DNA of 64,000 nt from Coriolopsis trogii. Lineage: Eukaryota > Basidiomycota > Agaricomycetes > Polyporales > Polyporaceae. The stretch lies in assembly GCA_020543525.1 (NCBI GenBank), contig JAHYIO010000001.1, positions 1,302,001-1,366,000 on the forward strand. Direction: 5' to 3'. Under the pieces are notes generated by a model. The model did not search any database. It saw only the letters and a list, made by a program, of their open reading frames with translations, and was not told the origin of the DNA. Below, one piece after another: positions 1 through 10,718 of this stretch. Position 1 is the first letter of the stretch. The number at the start of each line of letters is the position of its first letter. The translations under genes and the position numbers were made by a program.

Positions 1-981
1 CATAGAAGTACTTGTGCACGCATATATTCGTGCTCACGCCCGGCTGTCGCAGCTTCATGCTATCGAGACAAAAAAAAAAGTCAGCTCGAGAGGGGTGAAA
101 ATGCAGCCAAACGGGCGCATACACGTAGCCGAGCTCGACGAGCTGCTTGATGAGGTAGAAACACGTCTTCTGATCGTAGCCGGACTTCCTACCCAAGTCC
201 AACACGCTCACACCCTTTTCCCTGCCTCTCGTTATGATTTGCAGCGCCGTATACACCATCGGCGTCAGCTTCGAAGGCTAAATCGGCAGTCCCATCAGCA
301 TCCACTCTGCTCTTCACAAGAACGAGAACGAAGCACGCCACGTACCCGTATATGCGACCCCGTGAGCGCCGCGAAAGTCGTTTCCGGGTCAACCGCGACC
401 CTCAACTGGTCTCCATACTGCGCCCTCAGCTCCTCGAGTGATCTGCATGCCGCGTCCGCCACGACGTCCAACCCCGTCGCCGCAGCAGCAGCGGGCGCCT
501 CCTCCGCGGATCCCTCGCTCTTTGCTTTAGCCTTGCGGATCGCACTGGCCTGCGGGGCGACGAACACCTCGGTCGATCCGCCCGGGGGTACTGTCCCAAC
601 GCGTACGCCAGGCTGCTGGACGATCACGGACCAGACGAACGCACAAAACGCGTCGTCGACCGTCTGGCCCTGTCTCGCGGACGGATGGGCGTAAAATTCG
701 ACGATGAAGTCTCTCAGCCGTGAGACATCGCACCCTGCAGCAGAACGCACGGGTCAGTGACCGTACAGACATTGAAGAGGTTCGCGCATGGGGAGGAGAG
801 GGTGGAGAAATCAAAACGACCCCTCTTGGATTCGAACCCGCCGACAAGCGTGTTTCGACACAGGGACTTCGCGTCCCGCTTCCACGCCACGATCACATGC
901 GCATATCAAGAACACGGAGTGCTCACCCAGATCACCATCAAAGGAGAGCTCCCGCAGGCAATGGCGGACGAGTTCGTCCAT
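1..981 (-). CDS. TFC3: TFIIIC B-block-binding subunit, 5' part (runs off left edge)
   Basis: This is the N-terminal part of the large TFIIIC subunit that binds the B-block of tRNA genes for RNA polymerase III. Exon 1 (927-981) encodes MDELVRHCLRELSFDGDL. A GTGAGC donor starts a 192-nt intron that ends CTGCAG before exon 2 (734-346), which reads CDVSRLRDFIVEFY. After a short intron the next exon carries PMVYTALQIITRGREKG, then VSVLDLGRKSGYDQKTCF and YLIKQLVELGY, which is the winged-helix B-block domain. A further exon begins MKLRQPGVSTNICVHKYFY and leaves the window. The start ATG is chosen because this exon restores the usual N-terminus and its phase joins exon 2. The first intron is long for this genome and holds a B-box sequence. 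Identity is confident from family knowledge; only the start of the gene is visible. Confidence 0.85.
828..838 (-). promoter_or_regulatory. Perfect TFIIIC B-box (GGTTCGAATCC) in TFC3 intron 1
   Basis: The minus strand reads GGTTCGAATCC, matching the B-box consensus GGTTCGANTCC. It lies in the 192-nt first intron of the TFIIIC subunit gene, in the same orientation. Upstream on the minus strand are two small hairpins, GGGAC/GTCCC and GTGT/ACAC, reminiscent of a class II tRNA. The T-stem does not pair, so a working tRNA is not supported. It could be a decayed tRNA, an extra-TFIIIC (ETC) site or chance. Confidence 0.35.
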
Positions 982-1747
982 GCTGCGGGCTCTGCAGTGG
1001 CTCCTGTCGTTGTTTCAACCGATCGTGAGAGCAGATGCGCGAGTTACGTCGTGATCACTGGTCGCAAGGGCACGTCCGATGCGGACTTGAGTGGATGCCG
1101 CCGTCTCTTGCAGACCTGGATGGGCGTAAATCCCAGCAGTGTCGGCCTGCGATGGGAGCGATAGAATCGTCGCGTCTTGCGATTGCGCCACGGAGCAACT
1201 CCCATGACTTCCATATCAGGCATGCCCGGCATTAGCCGGCCGACTGTCCAGGTCCGAGTCTCCAAGCTAGACTCACATGTCCGAATCGCCCCAACAGTTA
1301 CATATGCATGCCGAAAGGCCACCTCACACGATGACCGCTGCGACTGGCAGGCTACTATGAACAGCGTATCACATTTCTTTGAAAACAGCAGTACTCAAAG
1401 CGATGCGAGTAGGGAGGGGTAAGAGGGCGACGGAGGTAGTGTCGACCGTGACTAGAGCGAGGTATCTAAGGGTGCCCGTACGTCGACAGCGAGGGGGAGG
1501 ATCATAACGGTTATGTGGTGTGTGTGTAAAATACAATGAGTGTATCGTAAATATCATGAACAGGCGTCCGTACGGACACTTTTGGTCAGTTCTAACTGAG
1601 GAACGAATGTCCTTAAACCCGTCTAGAGCCGCCTCGCTACCTGGTGTGCAGAGCTCGGTCTCGTCCGCCCAAAGATGAGAAAAAGGAACCATAGATCGGG
1701 AAAGGTGAAACAACGATGGGAGGCACACGAGCGACGCGGAGGCATGC
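982..1747. other. Intergenic: upstream of TFC3, 3' of PRELI gene
   Basis: No coding signal is seen here. The stretch serves as the upstream region of the TFIIIC subunit gene and the 3' flank of the PRELI-like gene, both on the minus strand. No clear TATA element was recognised. Confidence 0.5.
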
Positions 1748-2484
1748 TCAGTGTTGCGTCGCCTGCTGCTGTTCCCGTGCATCCCAAAGTTGACGAAGGA
1801 CGTCCGAGAAGCCGAGCTTGCCCAGCTGCGCGTTCTGTTCAAAGCGCTGCACGAGCCAGTTCTCGAGCTTGTCTGCGGCAGTGCGCCAGAGCGCAACGCG
1901 CGCCTGGATTTCGGCCGTCTGTGCGAACGTCGTTGTCCCGTCCGGCGATGGCGAGTAGCGTATGCTCTCGTAGCACGTTGCGAACTGGGAGAGAGAAAGG
2001 TTCACGGACGTGATCGTGGCAGTCTTCGTCGCCGGGTCGACGAACGAAACTTCCCGGACGAAGGCGTCTTCTGAACCGCCGAACAGCTACGGCACGAGAC
2101 GGTCGTCAGCGACCGGCATGAAGGGCGGTGTATGGGTTCGCAAAGTGGGCTCACCTTCACAATCCATGTTGGTGCCTTCTGCTTGCACCCCAGTATCCGT
2201 TCTGTCCGGATGACACCCGTCTCAGGGTTTACAGAGCGGTCCACGACGTCGATGGTGACTACATGACTGCAGTGTGGATTCGGGTACTTGTGCCACATGC
2301 CGATGACGACGTGAGACCATGGATGGCTGCAGATGTGGGGGAATGCGGGGTAGAGAGGGCGGCAGACGAGCAGTGGGGAGATGGGGGAGGACAGTCATTC
2401 GCATTAGCAACGCTTTTCACAAGCCCATCAGGCAAGAGCGGACGCGACTCACTTGTAGTTGAAGAGCTGGGAGAAGTAATGCAT
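1748..2484 (-). CDS. PRELI/UPS-family mitochondrial phospholipid-transfer protein
   Basis: This predicted 180-aa protein belongs to the PRELI/MSF1 (Ups) family. Members shuttle phosphatidic acid or phosphatidylserine across the mitochondrial intermembrane space with an Mdm35-type partner. The CDS is complement(join(1748..2086, 2155..2326, 2453..2484)) and all phases close. Exon 1 encodes MHYFSQLFNY and exon 2 continues NHPWSHVVIGMWHKYPNP. The hallmark RTERILGCKQKAPTW follows, then exon 3 with VREVSFVDPATKT and NLSLSQFATCYESIRYSP. The C-terminal helix (RVALWRTAADKLENWLVQRF) is intact, so this is a whole PRELI domain and little else, which is the usual size. Introns are 126 and 68 nt. The sequence does not decide whether it is the Ups1 type (phosphatidic acid) or Ups2 type (phosphatidylserine). 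Confidence 0.92.
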
Positions 2485-3185
2485 GATAGACGATGTGAGG
2501 TAGAAGAGTCGAACGTCTATTGGGGGAGAGAGCAAGCGGGGAGTGGGTCTAGGAGGATATAAGGTAGAGTCTTGAGGGAGAGCTGGGAGAGTCTTGGAGA
2601 AAGAGGTGCTGAGCGCACACGACGGCGGGAAGCCGGAGCAGTGGTGGCAGTGGATCCAATCAGGTGCGGCGTGGATCGTGATTCCTGGAAATTTGGCCCT
2701 CTCCGGACCCTCCCGATTCGCTCCTGCTCAGCTGCCCAATCGGACGCCAATGACGTCTCACCCCGATCGGTGTCTGCCCAGTTGGGAATGCGACGTTCAC
2801 CGACCGCCTTCAATCGCTCCAGTTCTCCTTCAATCATCTCGGACTATTGGCGGCGTTATCGGTCCTCTACGGACGCATACAATGACAACGCTGATTATCA
2901 CTGGGACTTCAACGAGACTCGCCCGCAAGTGGACACACGAGCAGACATCATCTAAGCCAAGGCACACTGGTCACCGTGACATTCCAAGAGCTCAAGCCCT
3001 CAAACTCGGAACCGACCACTTCAAGCAACTCTTTTGAAACTCATGGGATAAATTACAATCCTAGTCCGTACTTGTACAGCATCAGTTGTATACACAGTCC
3101 CACACACGCATCCCCCGGGGCCCGATTTAGGCTCAAGCAACACCGGAGCCTTCGCGCGCGGGCAAGTACACAGAATATCTACTCT
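2485..3185. other. Intergenic: PRELI promoter and ABCD 3' flank
   Basis: About 700 nt without a credible gene lie between two minus-strand genes. The part next to 2484 is the likely promoter of the PRELI-like gene. An AT-rich TTATAT stretch (minus strand, near 2555) lies about 70 nt upstream of its ATG and might act as a weak TATA element. Confidence 0.45.
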
Positions 3186-6091
3186 CTAAATCCGATGAGA
3201 CCGCTCGGCCGCAAGCTCCTGCAGCTCTGCCAGTCGGGCCTTCATCTTCGGCCTATACCACGTGAGCGTCTTCCGTTCCCATCCAAAGACATAGGCGTGG
3301 CACTCACACTTCCAGCAACTTCAAGTCCAGCGCCTCCTTCTCCTGCTGCAGCGCAAGCCGCTTCTCTGCGTCCAGCTTCGTGCTGGTAGTGATGGAAAGG
3401 TCAGTCTTATGAGACGTCCGGTGCAAACAGACACTCACAAAACATAGCCACCCTGCCCGTCGTACTGCAAGATCATCGAGTGGTACTTCCACAAGGACGG
3501 CCGGTGAGACACCGTCAAGAGCGTGATCCCCAGCCTGGTCGCGTGCTCCATCATCATCCCTTCCATGTCCGGCGGGACAAGCGAAGTCGCCTCATCCAGC
3601 ACAGCGTACTGCAGTGCGCATCATCAGCACATGCCCAAGAGAACAGGAGGAAGGCGCGCGGAGGGAATCGACCCACCTTCGGCTTGTGGTAGAACAACCG
3701 CGCCCACGCGATCTTCTGCTGATCGCCCCCACTCAACGCCTCGCGCCACTCGCGCGCAGCGTCCCAGCCGCCCTCCCGCTCGACGATGTGCTCCATCTGC
3801 ACGACGGCGAGGATCTCGAGCAAGTCGTTGTCGGTGATCCCCCTCGCCTCCATGTCCTCCTTGCTGTGCGGGTATATCACCTGATCGCGCAGCGTACCGA
3901 GCGAGAGGTACGGCCTCTGCGGGATGAGGATGAACTGGTCCGCGGGCGGCTTACGCACGATGCCGCCGTACACCGGCCAGAGCCCGCCTAGAATCCGGAA
4001 GAGCGACGACTTGCCGCATCCGTTCGGACCGACGATGAGCAGGTGTTGCTAGAGAAAGCATGCCGTCAGTTGCATGTTAAACGAGCAGGATAACACCGTA
4101 CGTACCCCTGGCTTGACGTAGAAACTCAGACTCCGGACGAGGATGTCCCCATTCGGGGTGACAATCGGGACGTTCTCGAACTCAATCTCGTCCGACTGGT
4201 ATACAACGCCGCGGCCTTTGAGGACTGATCCGTCTTCTGTCAGCAGAAGCCTGAAGGTTGAGGAGAAGGGAACTGACTTTTGGCGTTCTCCTCGATGCTC
4301 GCGCTGCTCACAAGCGCCTTGTCGAACTTGCCCTTACGAACGTCTTCCATCGTTTCGAGCAGCGTCGCTACACGAGTGGTGTAACCCGCGAGCTCCTGCA
4401 AGTCCTTATAGGAGTACATGACACGGCCGAACGCATCTACGAAAATCTGAGCCATGCCAAATGTCGACTGTATGGTATCACTTGCCTGATGAAGACAACA
4501 ACAGTCTTCTGTTCGTAACGAAACCTGACACACTGTCAACAGGCGTCCAAGTACGCATGTCAGCAATGAAACAGTACCTTCAGTTCGACCGCCCATATCG
4601 AGCGCGGCGACACCAGGGAGCTTGAAGAACACGGGGATGGCGCATATACACAACTGTAACGTCCAGCATCTGTCAAACAAGTTGCTCTTCATTCAGAATG
4701 CAGATAAGATGACTGACCCCGAAGCTTCCCCACAGCCACTTCACGATCCCCTCCTCCACACATCCATGCCACCACCTCCGTCTCAGCACGCGGCTCTCGT
4801 GCTTCACGAGCCCCGCGTATTCGCGCTCGACGAGCATCTTCTCTGTTTCCTCTCCCCCGAAGAAGGCGATCTCCTCGGCAAACTCGGCCAGCCGCGAGTG
4901 GGTATGCCGGAGGTTCCCAGAGAGTTGCGCGGACAGGGCGGCATACTGGCCAAAGGGCGGTGTCAGCGCCCTCACTGTGATTGCGCCAAATGGTGACGGG
5001 AACAGTCAGTTCTGTGAGACAAGGTCTGGGATACGTTGGCACGTACAAAGCGCGGCGGACGCTTGGACTAGGACAGTCAGGAGCACTAGACCTTCCGCAC
5101 CGACGTTTTGCGAGAGTTGGTAATTATAGAGGATGACGTCGAGCACAGGCTTGGCGACGTTTGCGTAGATAGCTGCCAAATGAGTAGAGAATCGTTGGAT
5201 GTCATGGGTAATCATTCTGCGGATGTGATTGAGGTCAACGATTCGTATGCTTCCGTTGGACATGAACTCACTGATCAGGGTTCTTGATTCGGTCATCCAG
5301 GTTAGCTACGAAAGTGCGTGAAGATGAGTATCAAGCTGACGGTCAAGGTATAGACCGCCCACCGAGTTTGTAAAACACCTTGAGGTCCTGCGGATCGCTC
5401 TCATCACCTAGATACTGTTTCATGACCGCTTGGGTGAGGCGCGTACGATACGCGAGGGCAAGCTTGTTCTGGATATAGCTCAGCCAGCTGTTTGTCCATG
5501 TAGCCGGGATCGCGACCAGCAGCCATTTGAGGATGTTCTTCAAGAACGATACAGGCTGGGCTCGGACGAGTGACGCGACAATCCTGCAATACGCCATACA
5601 GTGCTCAGGTTGGAGATGAAAATGTGGCTGAATGGCGGACTCACTTTCCGTCCAGCGCGGCGACGTAGAGGGATATGACTGTGCGGAAGATGAGCAGGCT
5701 TGAGTGCATGAAGAGAAGCAGCGCCTCTTTGGAGCGCAAGTTGGGAATAACAATGCGCAGAATGCGAGAGAGTCTCTGGTAGAAAAGAGCATCTACCTGT
5801 TGGAATCGTAGAGTGAAGACTTGATCGGTGGTAGGGGCGGACTGCAAGACTTACTGCAACTCTGGGTTTCGAGCTACTCTCCGCATCCTTCCCCTTGCCT
5901 TTCCTCTTGGACGACGAGGCTGCAGAAGCTGACGCGGGACGCGCGGAAAGGCTTCTGTAGGTCGAAGAGATGACATAGATCACGAAGCTGACGGTGAGAG
6001 CCCGTTGAACGAGAGGGCGGTTGCGTGCATAGGCATTGACGAGCTGGGCGACGCGCTCTTTGGAAGGTCTGAGGGTGGACTGGACGGGCAT
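3186..6091 (-). CDS. Peroxisomal ABC half-transporter, subfamily D (PXA/ABCD type)
   Basis: This is a half-size ABC transporter of subfamily D, which imports long-chain fatty acids or their CoA esters into peroxisomes for beta-oxidation and works as a dimer. Translation starts [18 protein letters not shown]. The membrane part includes the segments [18 protein letters not shown] and [16 protein letters not shown], then the ABCD loop [20 protein letters not shown]. The nucleotide-binding domain has Walker [10 protein letters not shown] (about 4010-4035), signature [13 protein letters not shown] (about 3705-3745), Walker [10 protein letters not shown] (about 3590-3615) and the H-loop [12 protein letters not shown]. 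The C-terminus ends [20 protein letters not shown]. About ten short introns interrupt the gene and were placed by eye. No key residue is missing. Fungi often have two partners (Pxa1, Pxa2), and I cannot tell which this is. Confidence 0.92.
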
Positions 6092-6553
6092 GGGCTATGC
6101 GTCCAGTACAGAAGAGGCCGTCGCGTGCCAGGTAGCGAGAGATGAGAGAGGCGTGTGGGGGACAAGAAGAGAGGTGTTGTGTGCGTCAGAGTCTCGAGAG
6201 AAGGTCCGCTTGCATGTGATAGACGCGACCTGGGGCATCATTTCGATCGCGCCCCCTCTCAAGCGCGTCCGGCCCGAATCGCCGCCGTCGACGCACGCGC
6301 GTCTCACATTCGTCGTTCACCTCACGTCTACAGCTATAACTGGTATGCTACATAGCGTTGCTCCGTGAACGGTCCATTGACATTTTCTCGCCCCAAGAAC
6401 CGAATACTGACGTCAAACGTTCACTTCACGACGTGCCAGGGTGAAGAGCAGTGAAGAGTCTCGATCTTAGATCCATGCTCGGTATATAAACCTCCCTTCG
6501 GGCGAAAACAAACCAACTGCCTTCTCACGCACAGCGTCATCTCAGCTACACTC
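6092..6553. promoter_or_regulatory. Divergent promoter, ABCD transporter / RS-repeat protein
   Basis: A 462-nt gap separates the start codons of two divergent genes. A TATA box lies close to the plus-strand gene. On the minus-strand side I recognise no core element. Confidence 0.5.
6483..6490 (+). promoter_or_regulatory. TATA box of the RS-repeat protein gene
   Basis: TATATAAA sits 64 nt upstream of the ATG at 6554 and is followed by a pyrimidine-rich, start-site-like stretch. This supports the downstream reading frame as a transcribed gene. Confidence 0.6.
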
Positions 6554-7720
6554 ATGCCCAAGGTCACAGTCTTTCCCTCAGGACCGTCTCCCATGCGGAC
6601 TCGCTTACGGACTCGACGCGAGAATCAGAGGCTCGTTGTCAATGCTCCTCCCCCGACTACTCCCTACAGTACCGCCACAGCCTCGCACATGCAGGCGGAC
6701 GGTACTACTGCTTCCCGTATACCCCTTCCTGTTCCGAAGAAGAAGCTTTCTCCCTCTAACAATATAGTATTCGACATCGAGCAAGCCGGGCAACGCCGCC
6801 GTATTCCCCTCGCTGACCGCACGGGTCGCGTCAACCTCGCGCACCGAAGACTCACCATCTACCCCATACCCCCCGAGCCATCCGGTGAAGATCAGCCCAA
6901 TAGCAAGACATTCTTTCGACATGCTGTGGGGAGCTCTCATGTACACTGGCAACACAAGTCGTCGTCAAGGCCTCAGCTCATGGAGGTGTGTGGTGTGGAA
7001 TGGCTATGGTGTACCCGATCGCTCACAAACCATCGCAAGGCACAATGCCACACATCAGCTGTCGCAACAACGTCCCAACCCCCTCCCGTGCAACCCATGA
7101 CTTCTGTCAGAGGACGCACTAATCGTGTATATGTGGAGATCCCACCCCTGCCTGGGCGAACTGCCAGCAGGGTTCAAGCTCAGCTACGTCCTCGCTCCAA
7201 CTCTCGTTCCCGCTCTCATTCTCGCGGTCGCTCTCACTCTCGCAATCGATCTCGCTCTCTCTGTCGGTCTCGTCCCCGTACTAGGTCTTGTTCTCGTCCC
7301 CGTACTAGGTCTTGTTCTCGTCCCCGTGCTATGTCTTGTTCCCGTTCCCATTCTCGACCTTGTCCGGGTGCGTCATCGTCTGGAGCACCTCATCCTGCCT
7401 CTGTCGGTGATCATACCACCCGTGCCGAGCATACCCAGACGAAGCTGGCTCATCAACTGAAAAGTTCTTGTGGTCCCTCCATGCCAACTTCCCTCCCGGA
7501 GTCATCTTTGTGGCCCCGTTCCTCCGGTCAGCCAAAGCCCGCGCCTCCCATTTCAGAACTCAGTGGAGCTTGCATCGGCGATCCAGGTCAAGCAGACATG
7601 ATCGTGGACGACGTTGCTGATCGCGATTCACTTGGCAAATTGTTTTTGTATCTCCTCATCGTCCTCATTGCGCCCGTGGTCTTCGTCTGTTTCCTGTCGG
7701 GTTTGTGCTCTTGGGCTTGA
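6554..7720 (+). CDS. RS-repeat protein with C-terminal membrane segment, function unknown
   Basis: This is an open frame of 388 aa with a TATA box 64 nt upstream; I do not recognise the family. The N-terminal half is basic and proline-rich. Around residues 215-275 there is a dense run of Arg-Ser dipeptides (SRSRSHSRGRSHSRNRSRS and copies of RPRTRSCS). The last 26 residues form one hydrophobic stretch (LFLYLLIVLIAPVVFVCFL) followed by GLCSWA, as in a tail-anchored protein, and no signal peptide is visible. Part of the RS region is written by a 24-bp tandem repeat. A 54-nt GT-AG segment (about 6987-7040) could be an in-frame intron; its removal would not change the rest. A membrane-tethered RS domain is unusual. 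It might be a lineage-specific orphan, so the call rests on frame length, TATA and composition. Confidence 0.5.
   Translation: MPKVTVFPSGPSPMRTRLRTRRENQRLVVNAPPPTTPYSTATASHMQADGTTASRIPLPVPKKKLSPSNNIVFDIEQAGQRRRIPLADRTGRVNLAHRRLTIYPIPPEPSGEDQPNSKTFFRHAVGSSHVHWQHKSSSRPQLMEVCGVEWLWCTRSLTNHRKAQCHTSAVATTSQPPPVQPMTSVRGRTNRVYVEIPPLPGRTASRVQAQLRPRSNSRSRSHSRGRSHSRNRSRSLCRSRPRTRSCSRPRTRSCSRPRAMSCSRSHSRPCPGASSSGAPHPASVGDHTTRAEHTQTKLAHQLKSSCGPSMPTSLPESSLWPRSSGQPKPAPPISELSGACIGDPGQADMIVDDVADRDSLGKLFLYLLIVLIAPVVFVCFLSGLCSWA
7270..7341 (+). repeat. 24-bp tandem repeat, three copies, inside RS region
   Basis: Three head-to-tail copies of a 24-bp unit beginning TCGTCCCCGTACTAGG are present. The first two are identical and the third has a few substitutions. 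Each copy encodes eight residues of the RPRTRSCS type, so copy number changes keep the frame. Confidence 0.9.
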
Positions 7721-7944
7721 AGCTTCTCATAACTGCTGGGACTATCTACTGTTGTCTGAGGGTCTCTTGCATGGCATGGTTGTTATCCATTATGCTTCCG
7801 ACCCTGCTCAGGATCTCCACGCAGCCATGCAATCCCACTCTTCCTCGCATGTTGTCGTCTTGCATTCGTTCGCAAAGCCTCATTGATAGTATCACCGGCA
7901 GACCGGACAAAATATCATAAGATACACCTTTTAGACAGTAAGGC

Positions 7945-9960
7945 TCACACGTGGATCGTCATCTCGACCACGTCGCCCTCTCCAATTGCACGGAACTGCG
8001 ACACAGAAGCCCACGGTACGGTCTCATTCGCCCGCGCGCGCTCGTACACGACGCGGACCTTCGTTTTCCCCTTCGCGACTCCCTCGAGCGTGACATGCGC
8101 CCCGTCGACGCTCACGCTCCCCGGACCCGCCGCGATCTCGGCGACGAGCCGGTTAACAGGGTTGGCGAGGTCAAAGGAGGCTCCACGTGCGCTCGTCACT
8201 GTCACCTCGTACGCCGTGCCGTTCCCGTTGCTTCCCTTGGTTGCTTTCGAGGCCTTGATGGAGAGGGGCGCGACTCCAGAGGGGAGGCGGAGGTCGCCTG
8301 CGCCCGGGCCGAAGGTCAGGGAGAGCGAGTCGGGCTCAACGAAGAGCCGGGAGGTATAGAGGTACCGGGCGTCGGTGGGCGATGGGCGTGCGTGGTGGGG
8401 GTAGTAGAGCTCGTTAGGGTTTGAGCCTGATGCTACGATTGAGCCGTGGCCGGTGGAGTAAATCGAGCCTAGAGGCACGCGCAGTAACGGTCAGTGAATG
8501 ATGATAGTGATGGCTGACTATGAGAGGCACGTACGAGACGCGTCTTGGGAGAGGACCGGGTTCGACCCGCTCTTGTAGTATGGACCCGCGACTGAGTGCG
8601 CATACGCGTAGCCAACGCCGTAATCAGGAGACTGGTAGCTGCAGAACTGGTGAGCAAGAGCCAGCGCTGGTTGGTTGAGACACTGATGCGCTCGAGCTCA
8701 CTTGTTCGCGCTGTATGTGAGGAAGTAGACGGGGTTGCCGGACGAGTCGTACCGCTTGATGGTCGTGGAGCCTTCGGACCACCGACGATCCTTCAACGAG
8801 CCGCCGCTTGCTGCGTGGTCGTTGACGTGAGCGTTCTCCCAAGCCTGTCCATACAACGGTGTGGCACGATCAGCATCTCTGCCGCGAGACGCATTCAACG
8901 GAGCAAAAGGCACACCTGCGGCTGGAGGGCATACGAGACGACTGCAACCCAGCCGTCCTTGCGCGTCGGGCCGGGATACGATGCGTTGACAGACCTCTCC
9001 CACCCCTTTGGTTCGTTCTTGTGCACATCCTTGAAGCTCCTGTGTACCGCGGGCAGGGTACGCGCGTGCGGGTCGTGCCACCACGCGTCATCGAGCCGGA
9101 CCGCATAAATGTTGCTCTCCTCGATGTACTTGCCAAACTCGTCGCTCCACACCCAGTTCCGGTACGCGTTCCGGGAGAAGAAGAGCCAGATGCTGCCGTC
9201 GTCGTCCCAGAACACGTTCGGGTCGATGCTCGGGATGTACGTGCCGCGTGAGGCCTTCAGCCCGTCTTCGTGCGATGGCGGGACGAGGTAGGGCGGGGAC
9301 ATGAGCAGGTTGACGTCGTAGTAGTCCGGATCGAAGGGGTAGTAGTCGATCGGACGGTCTGCGATGGAGACGAAGGGGCCGGCGGGGGAACGAGAGACAG
9401 CGACGCCGATTTTGGAGGCTTCTTCGAAATCAGGATATCTGCACGTGGCGTTAGATATTGTGCGAGAAGAAGGCGTTTGTGCCTGCCTTACTTGAAGTAC
9501 TCCGCGATCTTCTTGGGGTCGAGGTAGCGACCGGCGTGGAAGAAGAAATACCAGCCAGTCTTTTCCTGCATGAAGGATAGCGCGCGCAATGGGTATGTCG
9601 TGCTGAGACCATATACATACGTTCACTTACGTTGTAGTAACACTCCGGGGCCCACCACCAATCCTGTGCCCAGATGTTCGCAGAGTCATTCTTGATCGCT
9701 CCTCCGGGGATCTTCGTCCATGTGTTGAGGTCGGGGGACGTGTAGATGCCATAGTACCAACCGGGATCAGCGCCATCGGTGCTGTACGCCCAGTATGCTC
9801 CGGTCTTCTCGTCCCATCGAACGTACGGGTCCGCGGCGAGAGTAGTCGCATTATTAATGTACGTGCCGTTTGTGTGCCATTTCGACGGTCTGGTCGAGGA
9901 TCCGAGGACGGCAGGGAGGAAGCTCGCGAGGGTGAGGAGCGCGAACAGCTTGCACATCAC
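7945..9960 (-). CDS. Secreted glycoside hydrolase family 43 protein
   Basis: This predicted 565-aa secreted enzyme has a GH43 five-bladed beta-propeller fold. Members attack arabinose- or xylose-containing plant cell-wall polymers, but the exact substrate is not evident. The CDS is complement(join(7945..8468, 8535..8638, 8702..8844, 8916..9438, 9492..9565, 9631..9960)) and phases close. A signal peptide (LFALLTLASFLPAVLG) is followed by AADPYVRWDEKTGAYWAYST, with the likely catalytic base Asp near residue 43. SIDPNVFWDDDGSIWLFF carries the Asp (about 207) that usually tunes the active-site pKa. The propeller closes with STGHGSIVASG. The C-terminal part after it (about residues 420-565) is beta-rich and may be an accessory domain. 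A TATA box lies 70 nt upstream, as expected for an inducible extracellular enzyme. Confidence 0.9.
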
Positions 9961-10029
9961 GACACGCGTTCGGGCGAGGGTGCGAGCGAGGAGAAAAGAC
10001 TCTCGACGTTGTCCATCGTCATACGCGTT

Positions 10030-10036
10030 CTTTATA
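10030..10036 (-). promoter_or_regulatory. TATA box of the GH43 gene
   Basis: The minus strand reads TATAAAG 70 nt upstream of the GH43 ATG. This is a strong, well-placed core promoter and fits a regulated secreted hydrolase. Confidence 0.65.
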
Positions 10037-10718
10037 CGCGTAGAGGGAGAGTCAGCTGAACAGGCAGACCGTAGCGAGTCGCGCGTCGGTGCATTAGCGT
10101 CGGGTCGGCGGCTAGGAACAAGTGAGCGTGCCAGGGCGGGAACACATGGATGCCATCAGTGGGGCGGCTGCGAACAGCAGCCCTCGCGGTCATGAGGGCA
10201 TACATAATAATACATGCCATCCATACCTGCGGACGGACTCACTCTTGTCAATATACGTTCCTCTTCGCTGCAGTTTCAGTTACTAGCTGCTACGTATCGC
10301 CTCGACGAGAGGTCTCGAAGGAAAAAACGAGATGGTCGCTGCACTCGAGCAGACATCTCTACCTTGATGTACGCAGGGATCCAGATGCGGGGTGATCAAA
10401 GTCAAATCCGCGACAAATCTCGACTCCAAGGCAGCGATCCACATTCATGCGTCGTCGCAAGCCTTGTCAGCAGTGCTTCCCCAAAGACGCGATTTCTAGG
10501 AGATAACCACACCAAGAACTTGAAGAAGAAAGGTTCAGACAGTATCCAAGTCTGACGCACCTGAAAGGCATCTACATACCGGGGTAAGTACAAGGTGTAG
10601 CACCGCAACGAATTCGCATCAAACATAGAGAATGGTCACGTGAGCATGGCGCGCGTCTCCGCGATCAAGTTTTGACAAGTTCTGCCAGACACTAAGACAG
10701 GCGCGAACTATAACCATC
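10037..10718. other. Divergent intergenic region, GH43 / LAS1
   Basis: No gene is seen. The stretch holds upstream regulatory DNA for the GH43 gene (-) and LAS1 (+). I could not assign specific operator sites with confidence. Confidence 0.45.

Noticed and set aside
812..900. Possible intact tRNA gene on the minus strand
   Set aside because: The B-box is perfect, but the T-stem does not pair, no acceptor stem closes and the anticodon loop is not seven bases. At best it is a decayed tRNA.
7705..7920. 71-codon hydrophobic frame overlapping the RS-protein end
   Set aside because: It is out of frame with the RS protein, has no promoter and lies in the convergent 3' region before the GH43 stop. 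A spliced extension is possible but unsupported.
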